Source: Lentzea flava (GTDB lineage: Bacteria > Actinomycetota > Actinomycetes > Mycobacteriales > Pseudonocardiaceae). From it: a DNA stretch of 64,000 nucleotides. The notes below the pieces were generated by a model that ran no database searches, was not told the DNA's origin, and saw only the letters and a list, made by a program, of their open reading frames with translations. Position numbers and translations under genes: made by a program. Positions 8,844 to 16,637 of the stretch are shown here, one piece after another. The stretch is taken from NCBI RefSeq assembly GCF_014648475.1, contig NZ_BMRE01000019.1, positions 1 to 64,000 of the forward strand, in the 5' to 3' direction. The stretch's first letter is position 1. Every line of letters begins with the position of its first letter.

Positions 8844-9214
8844 GCTGCGGTGACCTGCTGGTCATGGTGGATGTAGTAAGCCGGGCACGATCACTTCAGC
8901 TCAGGTTTGAAGCAGCCCAGCGCAAGATTTTGAACGCGATTCTTCAGCGATTTGCACATGTTTTTAGTGACTGCCTTTGAGTTCTGCGCGATGCGAGTGC
9001 CGAGTGTCGAATGCCTGAGCGTCTTAAGACTAAGTGGCGTGATGACTTGTGGCTTTTAGTGAATGCGCGTTTTGAGTTCTGAGCCGTTTGAGTGTCTGCG
9101 TTTAAGTGTTTTGTGTTGTGTGGCTCGCCCCACCAGGGCCAGCTCCCTCAGGGTACAGCACCGGTCCCGGTTGCGTCCCGCATCCGTCCACCTCGACGCA
9201 CCGAGGGGAGGTAC
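8844..9214. other. AT-richer intergenic stretch with an imperfect direct repeat
   Basis: No gene is evident. Base composition is clearly lower in G+C than its surroundings. Two similar segments, 8961-8986 and 9053-9081, share TTTTAGTGA...TTTGAGTTCTG with small length differences and lie about 92 bases apart. They may be regulatory repeats ahead of the lysis genes or a degraded duplication. Confidence 0.4.
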
Positions 9215-9508
9215 GTGGACCCCTCCCTTCTTCCTCAGCTCGGCGTTGCCGGAGCGCTCGTGATCGTCGTGGGCTACCTGCTCACCGCGAACCACCGGCT
9301 GATGACCTCCAATCGGTCCGATCGCGCCGACTACCTCAAGGCCTTGGCAGCGCGCGAAACCGCGCACGCCACCGAGATGACCGCGCTGCGCGCTCGCGTC
9401 GCCGAACTCGAACAACGGCTTGCCGAACTGGAAACCGAACTCGACCACGAGCGCGACCGCCGCCGCCAGGCCGAGGACATCGCCGCCGCCGTGCGACGCC
9501 ACACCTAA
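9215..9508 (+). CDS. Small membrane-anchored coiled-coil phage protein
   Basis: 97 aa from GTG 9215, chosen because GAGGGGAGG sits just upstream; the longer frame from ATG 9092 has an implausible N-terminus. Residues 5-24 (LLPQLGVAGALVIVVGYLL) form a membrane helix, followed by a charged coiled coil (ALRARVAELEQRLAELETEL). Proteins of this layout often precede the endolysin in actinophages. A strong terminator hairpin follows the stop. Role in lysis is inferred from position only. Confidence 0.55.
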   Translation: MDPSLLPQLGVAGALVIVVGYLLTANHRLMTSNRSDRADYLKALAARETAHATEMTALRARVAELEQRLAELETELDHERDRRRQAEDIAAAVRRHT

Positions 9509-9523
9509 CCCACCCCAAAACGA

Positions 9524-9556
9524 ACGGCCGTCACCGCCCGGTGACGGCCGTTTTTT
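9524..9556 (+). terminator. Rho-independent terminator
   Basis: Perfect inverted repeat ACGGCCGTCACC / GGTGACGGCCGT with a short loop, followed directly by six T residues. It lies between the coiled-coil gene and the endolysin, so the two are probably separate transcripts or the read-through is attenuated. Confidence 0.8.
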
Positions 9557-9582
9557 GTTGCCCACCAACAGGAAGAGAACAC

Positions 9583-10332
9583 ATGGCCTGGCGCGTAGCG
9601 CGCAGCTTGCTCACCCTCCGAGACCAGTTCAACGCCAAGTTCCCCGGCCGCAACAAGGCCAGCGATGGAACCATCGGCGACCCCAACCACCAGGGCACGG
9701 ACAGCGGCCACAACCTCTGGTACGGCGGCATCGTCACCGCCATCGACATCACCCACGCCCCCGCCAGCGGCGTGGACATTGACCGCATCACCGACGAACT
9801 CCAGGCATCGAAGGACGCCAGGATTAAGTACGTGATCGCCAACGGGCTGATCATGGACACCCGGCCGCAGTTCAACCCGTGGCAGTGGGTTCGCTACACC
9901 GGCAGCAACCCCCACACCTCCCACTTCCACCTGTCCGTCGTCGCCTCCCCGCTGTGCGACGACCCCAGGGCGTGGAACCTGCCGATCCTCGGCGGGGTCA
10001 GCACGCCGCCGCCGTCCCGGCCGCCGACCAAGCCACGGTTCCCACTGCCCGACGACCACTACTTCGGCCTGATCACCGGCCCGAATGAGTCCCACGGCGG
10101 CGCGCCCGAGTCGATGGGCGGCATCAAGGACGAGCAGTTCTACGTCCGCCTCATCCAGCAGGAGTTGCAGCACCTCGGCTTCGCACCTAACTACCCCGGC
10201 TGGGCTGACGGCATCTACGAGCAGCCCACCAAGGACGCCGTCGCCGCCTGGCAGCGCGCCTTTCGCGCCGACAAGACCACCCGCTGGGGCGAGGTCTGGC
10301 GGGACGACTGGGCCGACCTCATCCGTCCGTGA
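9583..10332 (+). CDS. Endolysin, M15-like peptidase with C-terminal binding domain
   Basis: 249 aa from ATG 9583 after GGAAGAG. The N-terminal half carries the H...D...H-x-H arrangement of M15/VanY-like zinc peptidases: GTDSGHN near residue 41, TAIDITHAP near 53 and SHFHLSV near 112. A Pro-rich linker (TPPPSRPPTKP) joins it to a C-terminal region with LIQQELQHLG...YEQPTKDAVAAWQRAF, typical of peptidoglycan-binding repeats. It should cut peptide cross-links in the host wall at lysis. Intact. Confidence 0.7.
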   Translation: MAWRVARSLLTLRDQFNAKFPGRNKASDGTIGDPNHQGTDSGHNLWYGGIVTAIDITHAPASGVDIDRITDELQASKDARIKYVIANGLIMDTRPQFNPWQWVRYTGSNPHTSHFHLSVVASPLCDDPRAWNLPILGGVSTPPPSRPPTKPRFPLPDDHYFGLITGPNESHGGAPESMGGIKDEQFYVRLIQQELQHLGFAPNYPGWADGIYEQPTKDAVAAWQRAFRADKTTRWGEVWRDDWADLIRP

Positions 10333-10745
10333 CCCACGAACTGATGCCCGCCGAGCTCACGCCCGGCGGGCACTGGGTCATCTCCCTCTCTCGTCGTCTG
10401 GCTACTGATCAAGGGCAGCCGGGCCGCCGTGCTGTGGCTCGAACGCCATGACGACACCCAGCTCACCACGGAGGAATACCCCTTGCTCGAACCCCGTCCC
10501 CGCCCGCTGCGCGCCGTCGCGACCTGGGTCGGCCTGATCACGGCGCTGGTCTCCTGGCTGGTCGGCTCCGGTCTGCTCACCACCGGCCAGGCCGACTCCA
10601 TCAACGACACCGTGGCCGCGGTCCTCGCACTGCTCGGCGCGTTCGGCGTCGCGCTCACCGGAGAAGCAAGGTCACTCCTACCTCTGACCCACGCAACAAC
10701 GCCGGCCGCCCACTCGAGGCGCTTCGCACCAACCGCTCCGAATAG
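10331..10745 (+). pseudogene. Holin-like membrane protein, two frameshifts
   Basis: Three consecutive frames make one plausible holin. GTG 10331 (overlapping the endolysin stop) gives MTHELMPAELTPGGHWVIS; after a change near 10388 the next frame gives LVVWLLIKGSRAAVLWLERHDD and the helix AVATWVGLITALVSWLVGSG plus TVAAVLALLGAFGVAL; after another change near 10668 the third gives VTPTSDPRNNAGRPLEALR and stops at TAG 10743. The middle frame alone could start at GTG 10429, but its C-terminus is then nonsense. Position after the endolysin supports a holin role. Confidence 0.55.
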
Positions 10746-10750
10746 GGCAA

Positions 10751-11332
10751 TCACTCCTGGGGGAGCGAGTGGTCGTCGTCGCCACGTCGTGAAGACCGCC
10801 GCTCCTTCGGAGGTTTCTTCTCAGCGATCCGAATCGCGCGGCGGCGCGATCTGCTCTCGAACCAACGACGCGGCTGAGCAAAGTACGTCCACCAGCGGTC
10901 AGACGGATCTCTCCACGTCACGACGAGATGCACCAGGTCATCGAGGGCAACGGCACCATCTTTAGGGACGATGCACGTGATCTTCTCTCGCCTGTGCACC
11001 TCGCCTTGTGCGATCACCGCACGGTAGAGCTAGTCACACAGTTCTCCGTCGTCGTCCATGATCGAGTACCGCTTGCCGTTCGCGTCAATGATGCGCATCT
11101 CTACGTCCAGGATCGGGAGCGATCCCGCGTTCCAGATTTCAACGCGCTGAACGTTGACACGCCCCGCCTCTTCAAGCACGGCGAGTTTTCCAGTCACGCT
11201 TCTGGCGTTCTGCCAACGGGCTCGGCGTCGATCTCCCGCACGCCAGAACTGCTCCCGGACACCGAACGCAAGCGCCACAAGGACCGCCGCGCTGGTGACA
11301 ACCGGGCCCGCCACCGGTGCCCATTGAGTCAT
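10751..11332 (-). pseudogene. Leftward membrane-anchored protein with in-frame amber codon
   Basis: From ATG 11332 the frame gives a membrane helix (VVTSAAVLVALAFGV), a basic stretch and a beta-rich domain (VNVQRVEIWNAGSLPILDVEMR), then hits TAG at 11030-11032. The same frame continues without gap to 10751 (LYRAVIAQGEVHRREKITC, DLVHLVVTWRDPSDRWWTYF). The two halves look like one 193-residue protein broken by a nonsense change. Similar small membrane proteins occur near lysogeny genes of actinobacterial prophages, but no family is assigned. Confidence 0.5.
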
Positions 11333-11499
11333 CCACTCAGGGGGGAGCTGTCATGCCGCGCGAACTTACCCACCCAACTTCACGTCCGCTGTAGACACGC
11401 GCGCCGTCGATCCAGACACCAACCGACGCACACGACGCGAGGAGCCCTCAGGCCTCGCTGGTCTGGGGCTCCCGCGCTCGCACCTGGGGAAGCCCACGA

Positions 11500-11655
11500 A
11501 TGACCGCAGCAGCCCGCCAGCCTGAGGCCTGGACGGTCGAGCACGTCGAGACCGAGGACCTGGACGACGCGCAGCGCGAGGACGCGGTGAGCGCGCTCGC
11601 CACACTCATCAATACCTGGAATGAATTACAACGCCCCACGCAAAACCGCGCCTAA
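11500..11655 (+). CDS. Small conserved protein preceding the serine integrase
   Basis: 51 aa from ATG 11500. The C-terminal motif ALATLINTWNELQR closely matches ATLITQWRNNHKN in the small ORF that precedes the other large serine recombinase at 44.5 kb. This shared position and motif suggest a real, linked gene, possibly a regulator or directionality factor. That role is inference only; no DNA-binding fold can be recognised. Confidence 0.5.
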   Translation: MTAAARQPEAWTVEHVETEDLDDAQREDAVSALATLINTWNELQRPTQNRA

Positions 11656-11775
11656 TTAAATACCGGAGGTAATGCTATATTCCGGACATGGCCAAAAGTA
11701 ATGCCGGAATTGACAGAGCCTTGCTGAAAACCGCGCCCAGAAACAGGCGCGCGGCGACTACTTGGGGGAAGTTCT

Positions 11776-13484
11776 TTGTCTAGGCGAACGCGAACAAAGA
11801 GAGTCAGTACCGCCGCTATGAACCTCGACATCGTGCAGGTCGGCATCTACCTGCGACGCAGCACGGACGACGAGAACCAGCCTTACACCATCGAAGCGCA
11901 GGGCACACGGCTGACCGCCTACTCCAGTCGCAGCCCGGCTGGAAGATCGTCAAGGAATTCAAGGACGACGCGTCAGGCAAGAACACCAATCGGCCCGGCC
12001 TCAAGCAAGCGATGCACTGGGCCAAGTCGAACATGATCGACGTATTGCTCGTGTACCGAGTGGACCGGTTTTCCCGCAACCTGCGCGACACCGTGACGCT
12101 GCTAGACGAGCTGGAAAGCGTCGGCGTGGCGTTCCGGTCCGCAACCGAGCCGTTCGACACCTCGACCCCGGTCGGCCGCATGATGCTTCAGCTGCTGTCG
12201 ATGTTCGCGCAGTTCGAGCGGGACCTGATCGTGGACCGCGTCACAGCGGGCATGGAACGCAAGGCCGAAGCCGGAGGCTGGAAGGGCGGCCCGCCCCCGC
12301 CTGGCTACCAGGTCGACCCGGTCACTCACAGACTGGTCGTGAACGAGGTCGAGGCCGTCATCATCCGACTGATCTTCGACCTGTACACAAAGGACCGGAT
12401 CGGCGCACGGTCGATCGCCAACGAACTCAACGAACGTGGGTACCGCATCCGAAGCGGCGGACTCTGGGCGTTCAAACGGATCCTCACCATCCTGGAGAAC
12501 CGGGTCTACCTCGGCGAGATCCACTACCGCGACATCATTAGCCTGGATGCCCACCCCGAGATCATCAAGCCTGACCAGTTCGCCGAAGCCGAACGTCTCA
12601 TGGACGCACGCGGTGACAGCCACTCGCGCCGAGCCGCGAACGGCTCGGACTACATGGCTACCGGCCGTCTGCCCTGCCCCAAGTGCCGCACGGCAATGGT
12701 GGGCACCAGGGCCACCGGCAAGACCAAGACGTACCGCTACTACACGTGCAACAAGCGCCTCAAGTACGGCGTAAGCGCGTGCGACCTAGAACGCATCAAC
12801 GCCGACGCGCTCGACCAAGCCGTGCTCGACTGCGTGGCGAGCTTCTACGGCAACCAGCACCAACTCATTCGTGACGCCGTCAATGCAGCCCGCAAGGTCT
12901 ACGAGTCCAGCCACGACAAGGTCACCGCCGAACTCAAGACCGTCAGGTCGAAACTCACCGCCGTCACCGCGAAGATCGACAAGTACCTCGACGCGTTCGA
13001 GGCCGACACCTTCGACGCCGACGACGACACCGTCAAGGAACGGATGCGCGGACACCGCCTCGCCCAGAAGCAACTACAAGCACGCGAGGCCGAACTCCTG
13101 GAGGACCTGGAGAACGATCCGACCATGCCCGACGCAGCCACCCTCAAACAGGTCAACCACAACATCCGCACCATCATCAAGGCGGGCAACCCCAACCAAC
13201 GCAAGGCCGTTGTAGAGACCTTCCTGGTCAAGATCAAGATCACCGGACCGGGCCGCATGGTCCCCGTCTTCCGAGTGCCCCAGACACCCGCATCCACCGG
13301 TGCCGCAAATACCGAAGGGGCGGAGCCCGGTATATCGGACTCCGCCCCTCTGGGTGTTCGTGTATGTAGTTCTTTGGTGGGCCTAACGCATCAGCATACG
13401 AACCGCTCGGTGCTGGTCGAAGGGCCTGAGATCACGATCCGCCCGGTGGGCACCCGTCGTCTGGTGGCGGGTGGTTTCCGATGA
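11776..13484 (+). pseudogene. Large serine integrase of the prophage, frameshifted
   Basis: Resolvase-type catalytic domain with VGIYLRRSTDD (nucleophilic Ser), DVLLVYRVDRFSRN and FAQFERD, then a recombinase domain, a zinc ribbon (CPKCRTAM and later Cys residues) and a coiled coil, about 550 aa. The start segment (11776-about 11922) and the rest (in frame to 13484) are in different frames; the join lies at TAY / SQPGWKIVKEF, near 11920-11928. The frameshift is within the catalytic domain, so the enzyme is probably dead. Homology with the 44.9 kb recombinase ends near 13380; the last 33 residues are probably read into flanking DNA. Confidence 0.8.
13316..13349. terminator. Stable hairpin within the end of the integrase frame
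   Basis: Ten-base inverted repeat AGGGGCGGAG / CTCCGCCCCT around a 14-base loop. It lacks a clear T-run. It lies inside the integrase reading frame, about 25 bases before the point where this gene and the 44.9 kb recombinase stop resembling each other. It could be a terminator or part of an attachment site. Confidence 0.4.
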
Positions 13485-13681
13485 ACGGCGACACGATCAT
13501 CACCGCGTTGACGCCGTTGCAGGCCGACGGGCTGGCCTGCGTCGAGTGCAGAGTTGACTACTTCCGTGTCCGGGTTCCGCATGTGCCGGTGGGTCGGTCG
13601 GTGACCGGCTCGCAGGTGTTCGCCTGCGTCGGCTGCTGCCCGGCCGACGCGCGGCGTGTGGCGGGAGGTGTGCGGCGGTGA
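13481..13681 (+). CDS. Small conserved protein of conjugative elements, Cys-containing
   Basis: 66 aa; ATG overlaps the stop of the preceding frame (ATGA). It reads ALTPLQADGLACVECRVDYF...VPVGRSVTGSQVFACVGCC, with Cys pairs (C-x-x-C and C-V-G-C-C) that could bind a metal. Proteins of this pattern occur beside spread (DUF2637) genes in actinobacterial integrative elements. The following spread gene overlaps its end, supporting one operon. Confidence 0.5.
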   Translation: MNGDTIITALTPLQADGLACVECRVDYFRVRVPHVPVGRSVTGSQVFACVGCCPADARRVAGGVRR

Positions 13682-14395
13682 GCGCCACGGCCATCACTCG
13701 GAGGGACCGCGCGCTGTGGGTGCAGTGCGCGTGCACAGCGCTGGTCGCGCTCGGCGCGGCATACGCCTCTTACCGGCACGGCCGCGAGTTCGCCTTGAGG
13801 TTCGGTGCCGACGAGGCGACGGCGGCGATCTGGCCGTTGATCGTGGACGGCATCCTGACCACGGCCACTGTCGAGTTGTGGAAGACGACCGACCACGGTG
13901 GCCGGTGGCCGGTGGGCGGCTTGGGTGTCCTTCGCGTTCGGGATCTGCCTCTCGCTTTGCGCGAACGTGGCGGCGGCCCCGGAGCTGAACGTATTCGCCG
14001 TGGCGGTGGCGGCGTGCCCACCGCTGGCGCTGCTGCTGGCTGTCGAGTTGCTCAACCGCGCGCTCAAACGGCACCGCGCCGAGATCGCCAACGAGACCAA
14101 TGAGACGGGCGAGACCGGCGACGAGACGGCTCCGGTGGTGCGTCTCGCGGTGGTCCCGGACAAGTCTCAGTCGTCGGCCGAGCCGACGGCCGAGCAGCGG
14201 ATGTGGGTGTACTACGTGACCGAGCGGGCCAAGGGCCGCACGCCGACCGGCGCGGAGTTGGACCGGATCGCGGGAACGAACAACTACGGCCGTCGCCTTC
14301 TGCGTGAGTGGCGGCGGCAGGGCCGCATCACGGATGACGCGGCGGTTGATCATCAGCACACCGGCTCGGTGGGCGGGGCCGTCGAGCTCAAGTGA
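13678..14395 (+). pseudogene. DUF2637/Spd-like spread protein, frameshifted
   Basis: GTG 13678 starts WVQCACTALVALGAAYASYRHG and FGADEATAAIWPLIVDG, membrane helices of the DUF2637 family found in conjugative elements. Near 13910-13922 the frame changes; the continuation reads AAWVSFAFGICLSLCANVAAA, LALLLAVELLNRALK and a C-terminal region with a helix-turn-helix-like TGAELDRIAGTNNYGRRLL. Joined, the product is about 238 aa. It is probably a leftover of an AICE distinct from the one at 46-63 kb. The stop is at 14393-14395. Confidence 0.6.
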
Positions 14396-14429
14396 ATGTT
14401 GTCGAACTTGCCTGGCGGCGTGTTCGGTG

Positions 14430-14927
14430 TCAGGTAGTGATCGCTTGCAAGGTGGCAGCGAGTTCGCGGTCCGGGCTGACGTTTCTGCTGTACAGCGGGC
14501 TGCAAGGGGTCGCAGCCAGCCGGACCGCGAGTTCGACGAGGTCCACGGTGGGATCGTCGTGGCGGTGGATCTCGGCGAGGCGGGTGAACTCGGTCATGAC
14601 GCCCACCACGCTGCGGTTCGCGGTAACACCGAGCTGGGCGGTCTGCATGTGCTGCCGTTCCTGGTCCACGAACGCGGCGGGAGCCTGGCGGACGGTCAGC
14701 GCCGTGCTGATCTGCTCGGCGATCCTGCTGCTCAGGGTCGCCGTAGGTGCCAAGGGCAGTAGCACGGGCAGCAACGTCGTCTCGTTGACCAGCAGCACGA
14801 TCCGCGGCCGCCAGAACAGGACAGTGGCATACCACGGACCCAGCAACGTCGTGCCCCGATCGTCGTCCCGCGCGATTGACGGACCCGCCAGACGCAGCAG
14901 TTTCTTGGTCGCACGCACGATCAGCAC
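14430..14927 (-). CDS. DUF6933-like protein
   Basis: 165 aa from the GTG at 14927, placed after GGGGGAGGA; the open frame runs back to 14945. The sequence VLIVRATKKLLRLAG, GPWYATVLFWRPRIVLLVNETTLLPVLLPLAP matches my recollection of the DUF6933 family, a conserved domain of unknown function in many bacteria. It stands alone and converges with the spread gene. No catalytic residues can be named. Confidence 0.6.
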   Translation of the reverse strand: MLIVRATKKLLRLAGPSIARDDDRGTTLLGPWYATVLFWRPRIVLLVNETTLLPVLLPLAPTATLSSRIAEQISTALTVRQAPAAFVDQERQHMQTAQLGVTANRSVVGVMTEFTRLAEIHRHDDPTVDLVELAVRLAATPCSPLYSRNVSPDRELAATLQAITT

Positions 14928-15028
14928 CCGTCCATCCTCCCCCACCTACGACTGCGACAGACCAGGCACCGGCTACAGAGGAGGGCGACGTTGCCAGGCA
15001 CTGCGGCAACGTCGCCCTTCACCGTGAA

Positions 15029-16453
15029 TCACGCGGCACCGTGAGACTCGGCCGTGCTGACGAGCTCGGGACCGGTCGCACCGGCCAGTGCGACAAGCGC
15101 TTCGTCGAGCAGGCGCCGGACGGCGGAGTTCAGGGCGGTGCACTCACTGTCGATCTTCGTCGCCGACTTCTGGATCGTGGCGGACAGCTTCTTGACCGAG
15201 TCGATCTTCACCAGGTGGTTGAGTGCTTCGGCGATCTTCTCCTCGGCCGTGGCGACTTGGTGAACGCCCTTGCGGCTTGCCGTCGCGACAGCGGTCGTCC
15301 GCAGAAGCATGATCACGGTGCGCAGAAGATCGGGGCTGTCGTTGTCGGGGTCGAAAGCCAGTACAAGCCGCTGCGCGCCGATCACACGGAGGGTCTGCCC
15401 GCCGTTCTGGTCGATGGTGCGGACGAGGCCCAGCGAGGCGACGGCATCGCGGTTGCGCTCGGCTTCGGCGAAGTAGTCGGTCCAGCCGGTGCGCGACGAG
15501 TCGGTCATCTCGATGACGACGCGGGCGACGCCGTCGTTCAGGCTCAGCACACCGTCGCCCTTCTTGCAGCGGGGCAGGCGGCCCGTGGTCGTGCTGGTGT
15601 CCGCGTAGTCGTCGCCGAGACCGGCGGCGATGCCCACCAGCACGGTGTGCACCGAGCCGGCGTAGGACTCGCCCTTGATCGGCGTCACCTTGGCGAGGGC
15701 GGTCGTGGCCTCGTGGACACGCAGTACGGTCGACACCTCCTCGATCTTGCTCGTCAACTCGGCGTGCTGCTTGGCCAATTGCTGGGTGAGCTGTTCCTGC
15801 TGGGCGGTGAGTTCGGCGGCATGCTTGGCCATCGGGGAAGTCGGATCGGACGGGTCGAACTGCCGAGCGGCCTTGGCCAGCAGCTCGGCTGTTCCAGCGC
15901 TCACCTTCGCGTCGAGATCGGCGCTGAACTTGTCGAGCACCGGCTGGAGGCGCTCGACAAGTTCAGGGTTTTCACCAGCGAAGATTCGGCGCAGCTCGGT
16001 GTTGAGGTCCTGCTTCGCCGTCATTACCGCCGTGGTGAGCTCCTTGCGGCTCTGGGTGTCCGCGTCGGTGATGGTCGTCTTGGCGTCACGGGCCGCCGCC
16101 ATGACGGCTTCGGACGCTTCCTTCACTGCTCGCGCCGTGAGTTCGGCTGCCTGGGCGGTGGACTGGGCGGTCTTGTCTCCGACGTCCTTCAGCAGTCGTT
16201 CGAGTGCCTGAGCTTCTTGGGCCTGTCCGGTCACGCTCAGTGCATGCGCGCCGATGCGTACGGCCTCGGTGACGTAGTTGGTCAGGTCGGCACTCGTGAG
16301 GGTGTCGAGGTTCTCCACGAGCGGGCCGCGCTCGCCGGAGACCCAGCGCTGGGCCTCTCGTGCGACCTCGCGGTCGTGGATCGTCAGTCGCTCGATGACG
16401 ACCGCTGTGGCGTTGTTGTCGAAGTGGGCTGGGTGCTTGATGTGCTGGGTCAT
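15029..16453 (-). CDS. Coiled-coil protein with degenerate DUF2130/RmuC-like nuclease domain
   Basis: 474 aa from ATG 16453 after AGGAGAAC; the open frame further upstream is an antisense artefact. Residues about 70-250 form a long Ala/Glu/Lys coiled coil. The C-terminal part has KGESYAGSV, KKGDGVLSL and ARVVIEMTDSSRTGW followed by FAEAERNRDA, the layout of DUF2130-type PD-(D/E)XK domains. The final catalytic Lys of the E-x-K motif is Thr here, so cleavage is doubtful. It is divergently transcribed from the HTH/methylase-like gene beside a type I restriction operon, which suggests a linked defence or DNA-maintenance role. Such proteins are sometimes annotated as Fis regulators; I see no Fis helix-turn-helix. 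Confidence 0.6.
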   Translation of the reverse strand: MTQHIKHPAHFDNNATAVVIERLTIHDREVAREAQRWVSGERGPLVENLDTLTSADLTNYVTEAVRIGAHALSVTGQAQEAQALERLLKDVGDKTAQSTAQAAELTARAVKEASEAVMAAARDAKTTITDADTQSRKELTTAVMTAKQDLNTELRRIFAGENPELVERLQPVLDKFSADLDAKVSAGTAELLAKAARQFDPSDPTSPMAKHAAELTAQQEQLTQQLAKQHAELTSKIEEVSTVLRVHEATTALAKVTPIKGESYAGSVHTVLVGIAAGLGDDYADTSTTTGRLPRCKKGDGVLSLNDGVARVVIEMTDSSRTGWTDYFAEAERNRDAVASLGLVRTIDQNGGQTLRVIGAQRLVLAFDPDNDSPDLLRTVIMLLRTTAVATASRKGVHQVATAEEKIAEALNHLVKIDSVKKLSATIQKSATKIDSECTALNSAVRRLLDEALVALAGATGPELVSTAESHGAA

Positions 16454-16543
16454 CGCGTTCTCCTGCGGGAAGCGCTGCCGATGATCGACAGCGGGCCCAC
16501 ACAGGTTGAGCCGAGCTGCGCGGTGTTGTCGCATACGAACGTG

Positions 16544-16559
16544 GATAAGTGGGGTTATC
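16544..16559. promoter_or_regulatory. Candidate operator in divergent promoter region
   Basis: GATAA-GTGGGG-TTATC is a five-base inverted repeat with a six-base spacer, centred between the leftward coiled-coil gene and the rightward HTH gene. The HTH protein next door is a reasonable candidate to bind it. Regulation is inferred. Confidence 0.4.
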
Positions 16560-16637
16560 ACTTCTTCTAGGAGCGATGTCGGTCGTTCTCGATACTCTCT
16601 GTGTCGTGAGTCGGCGGATAGACCGAGGAGGTGTGTC

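Noticed and set aside
331..10745. Functional tailocin (phage-tail bacteriocin)
   Set aside because: Tape measure, chaperone and major tail genes are interrupted, so particle assembly is unlikely as sequenced.
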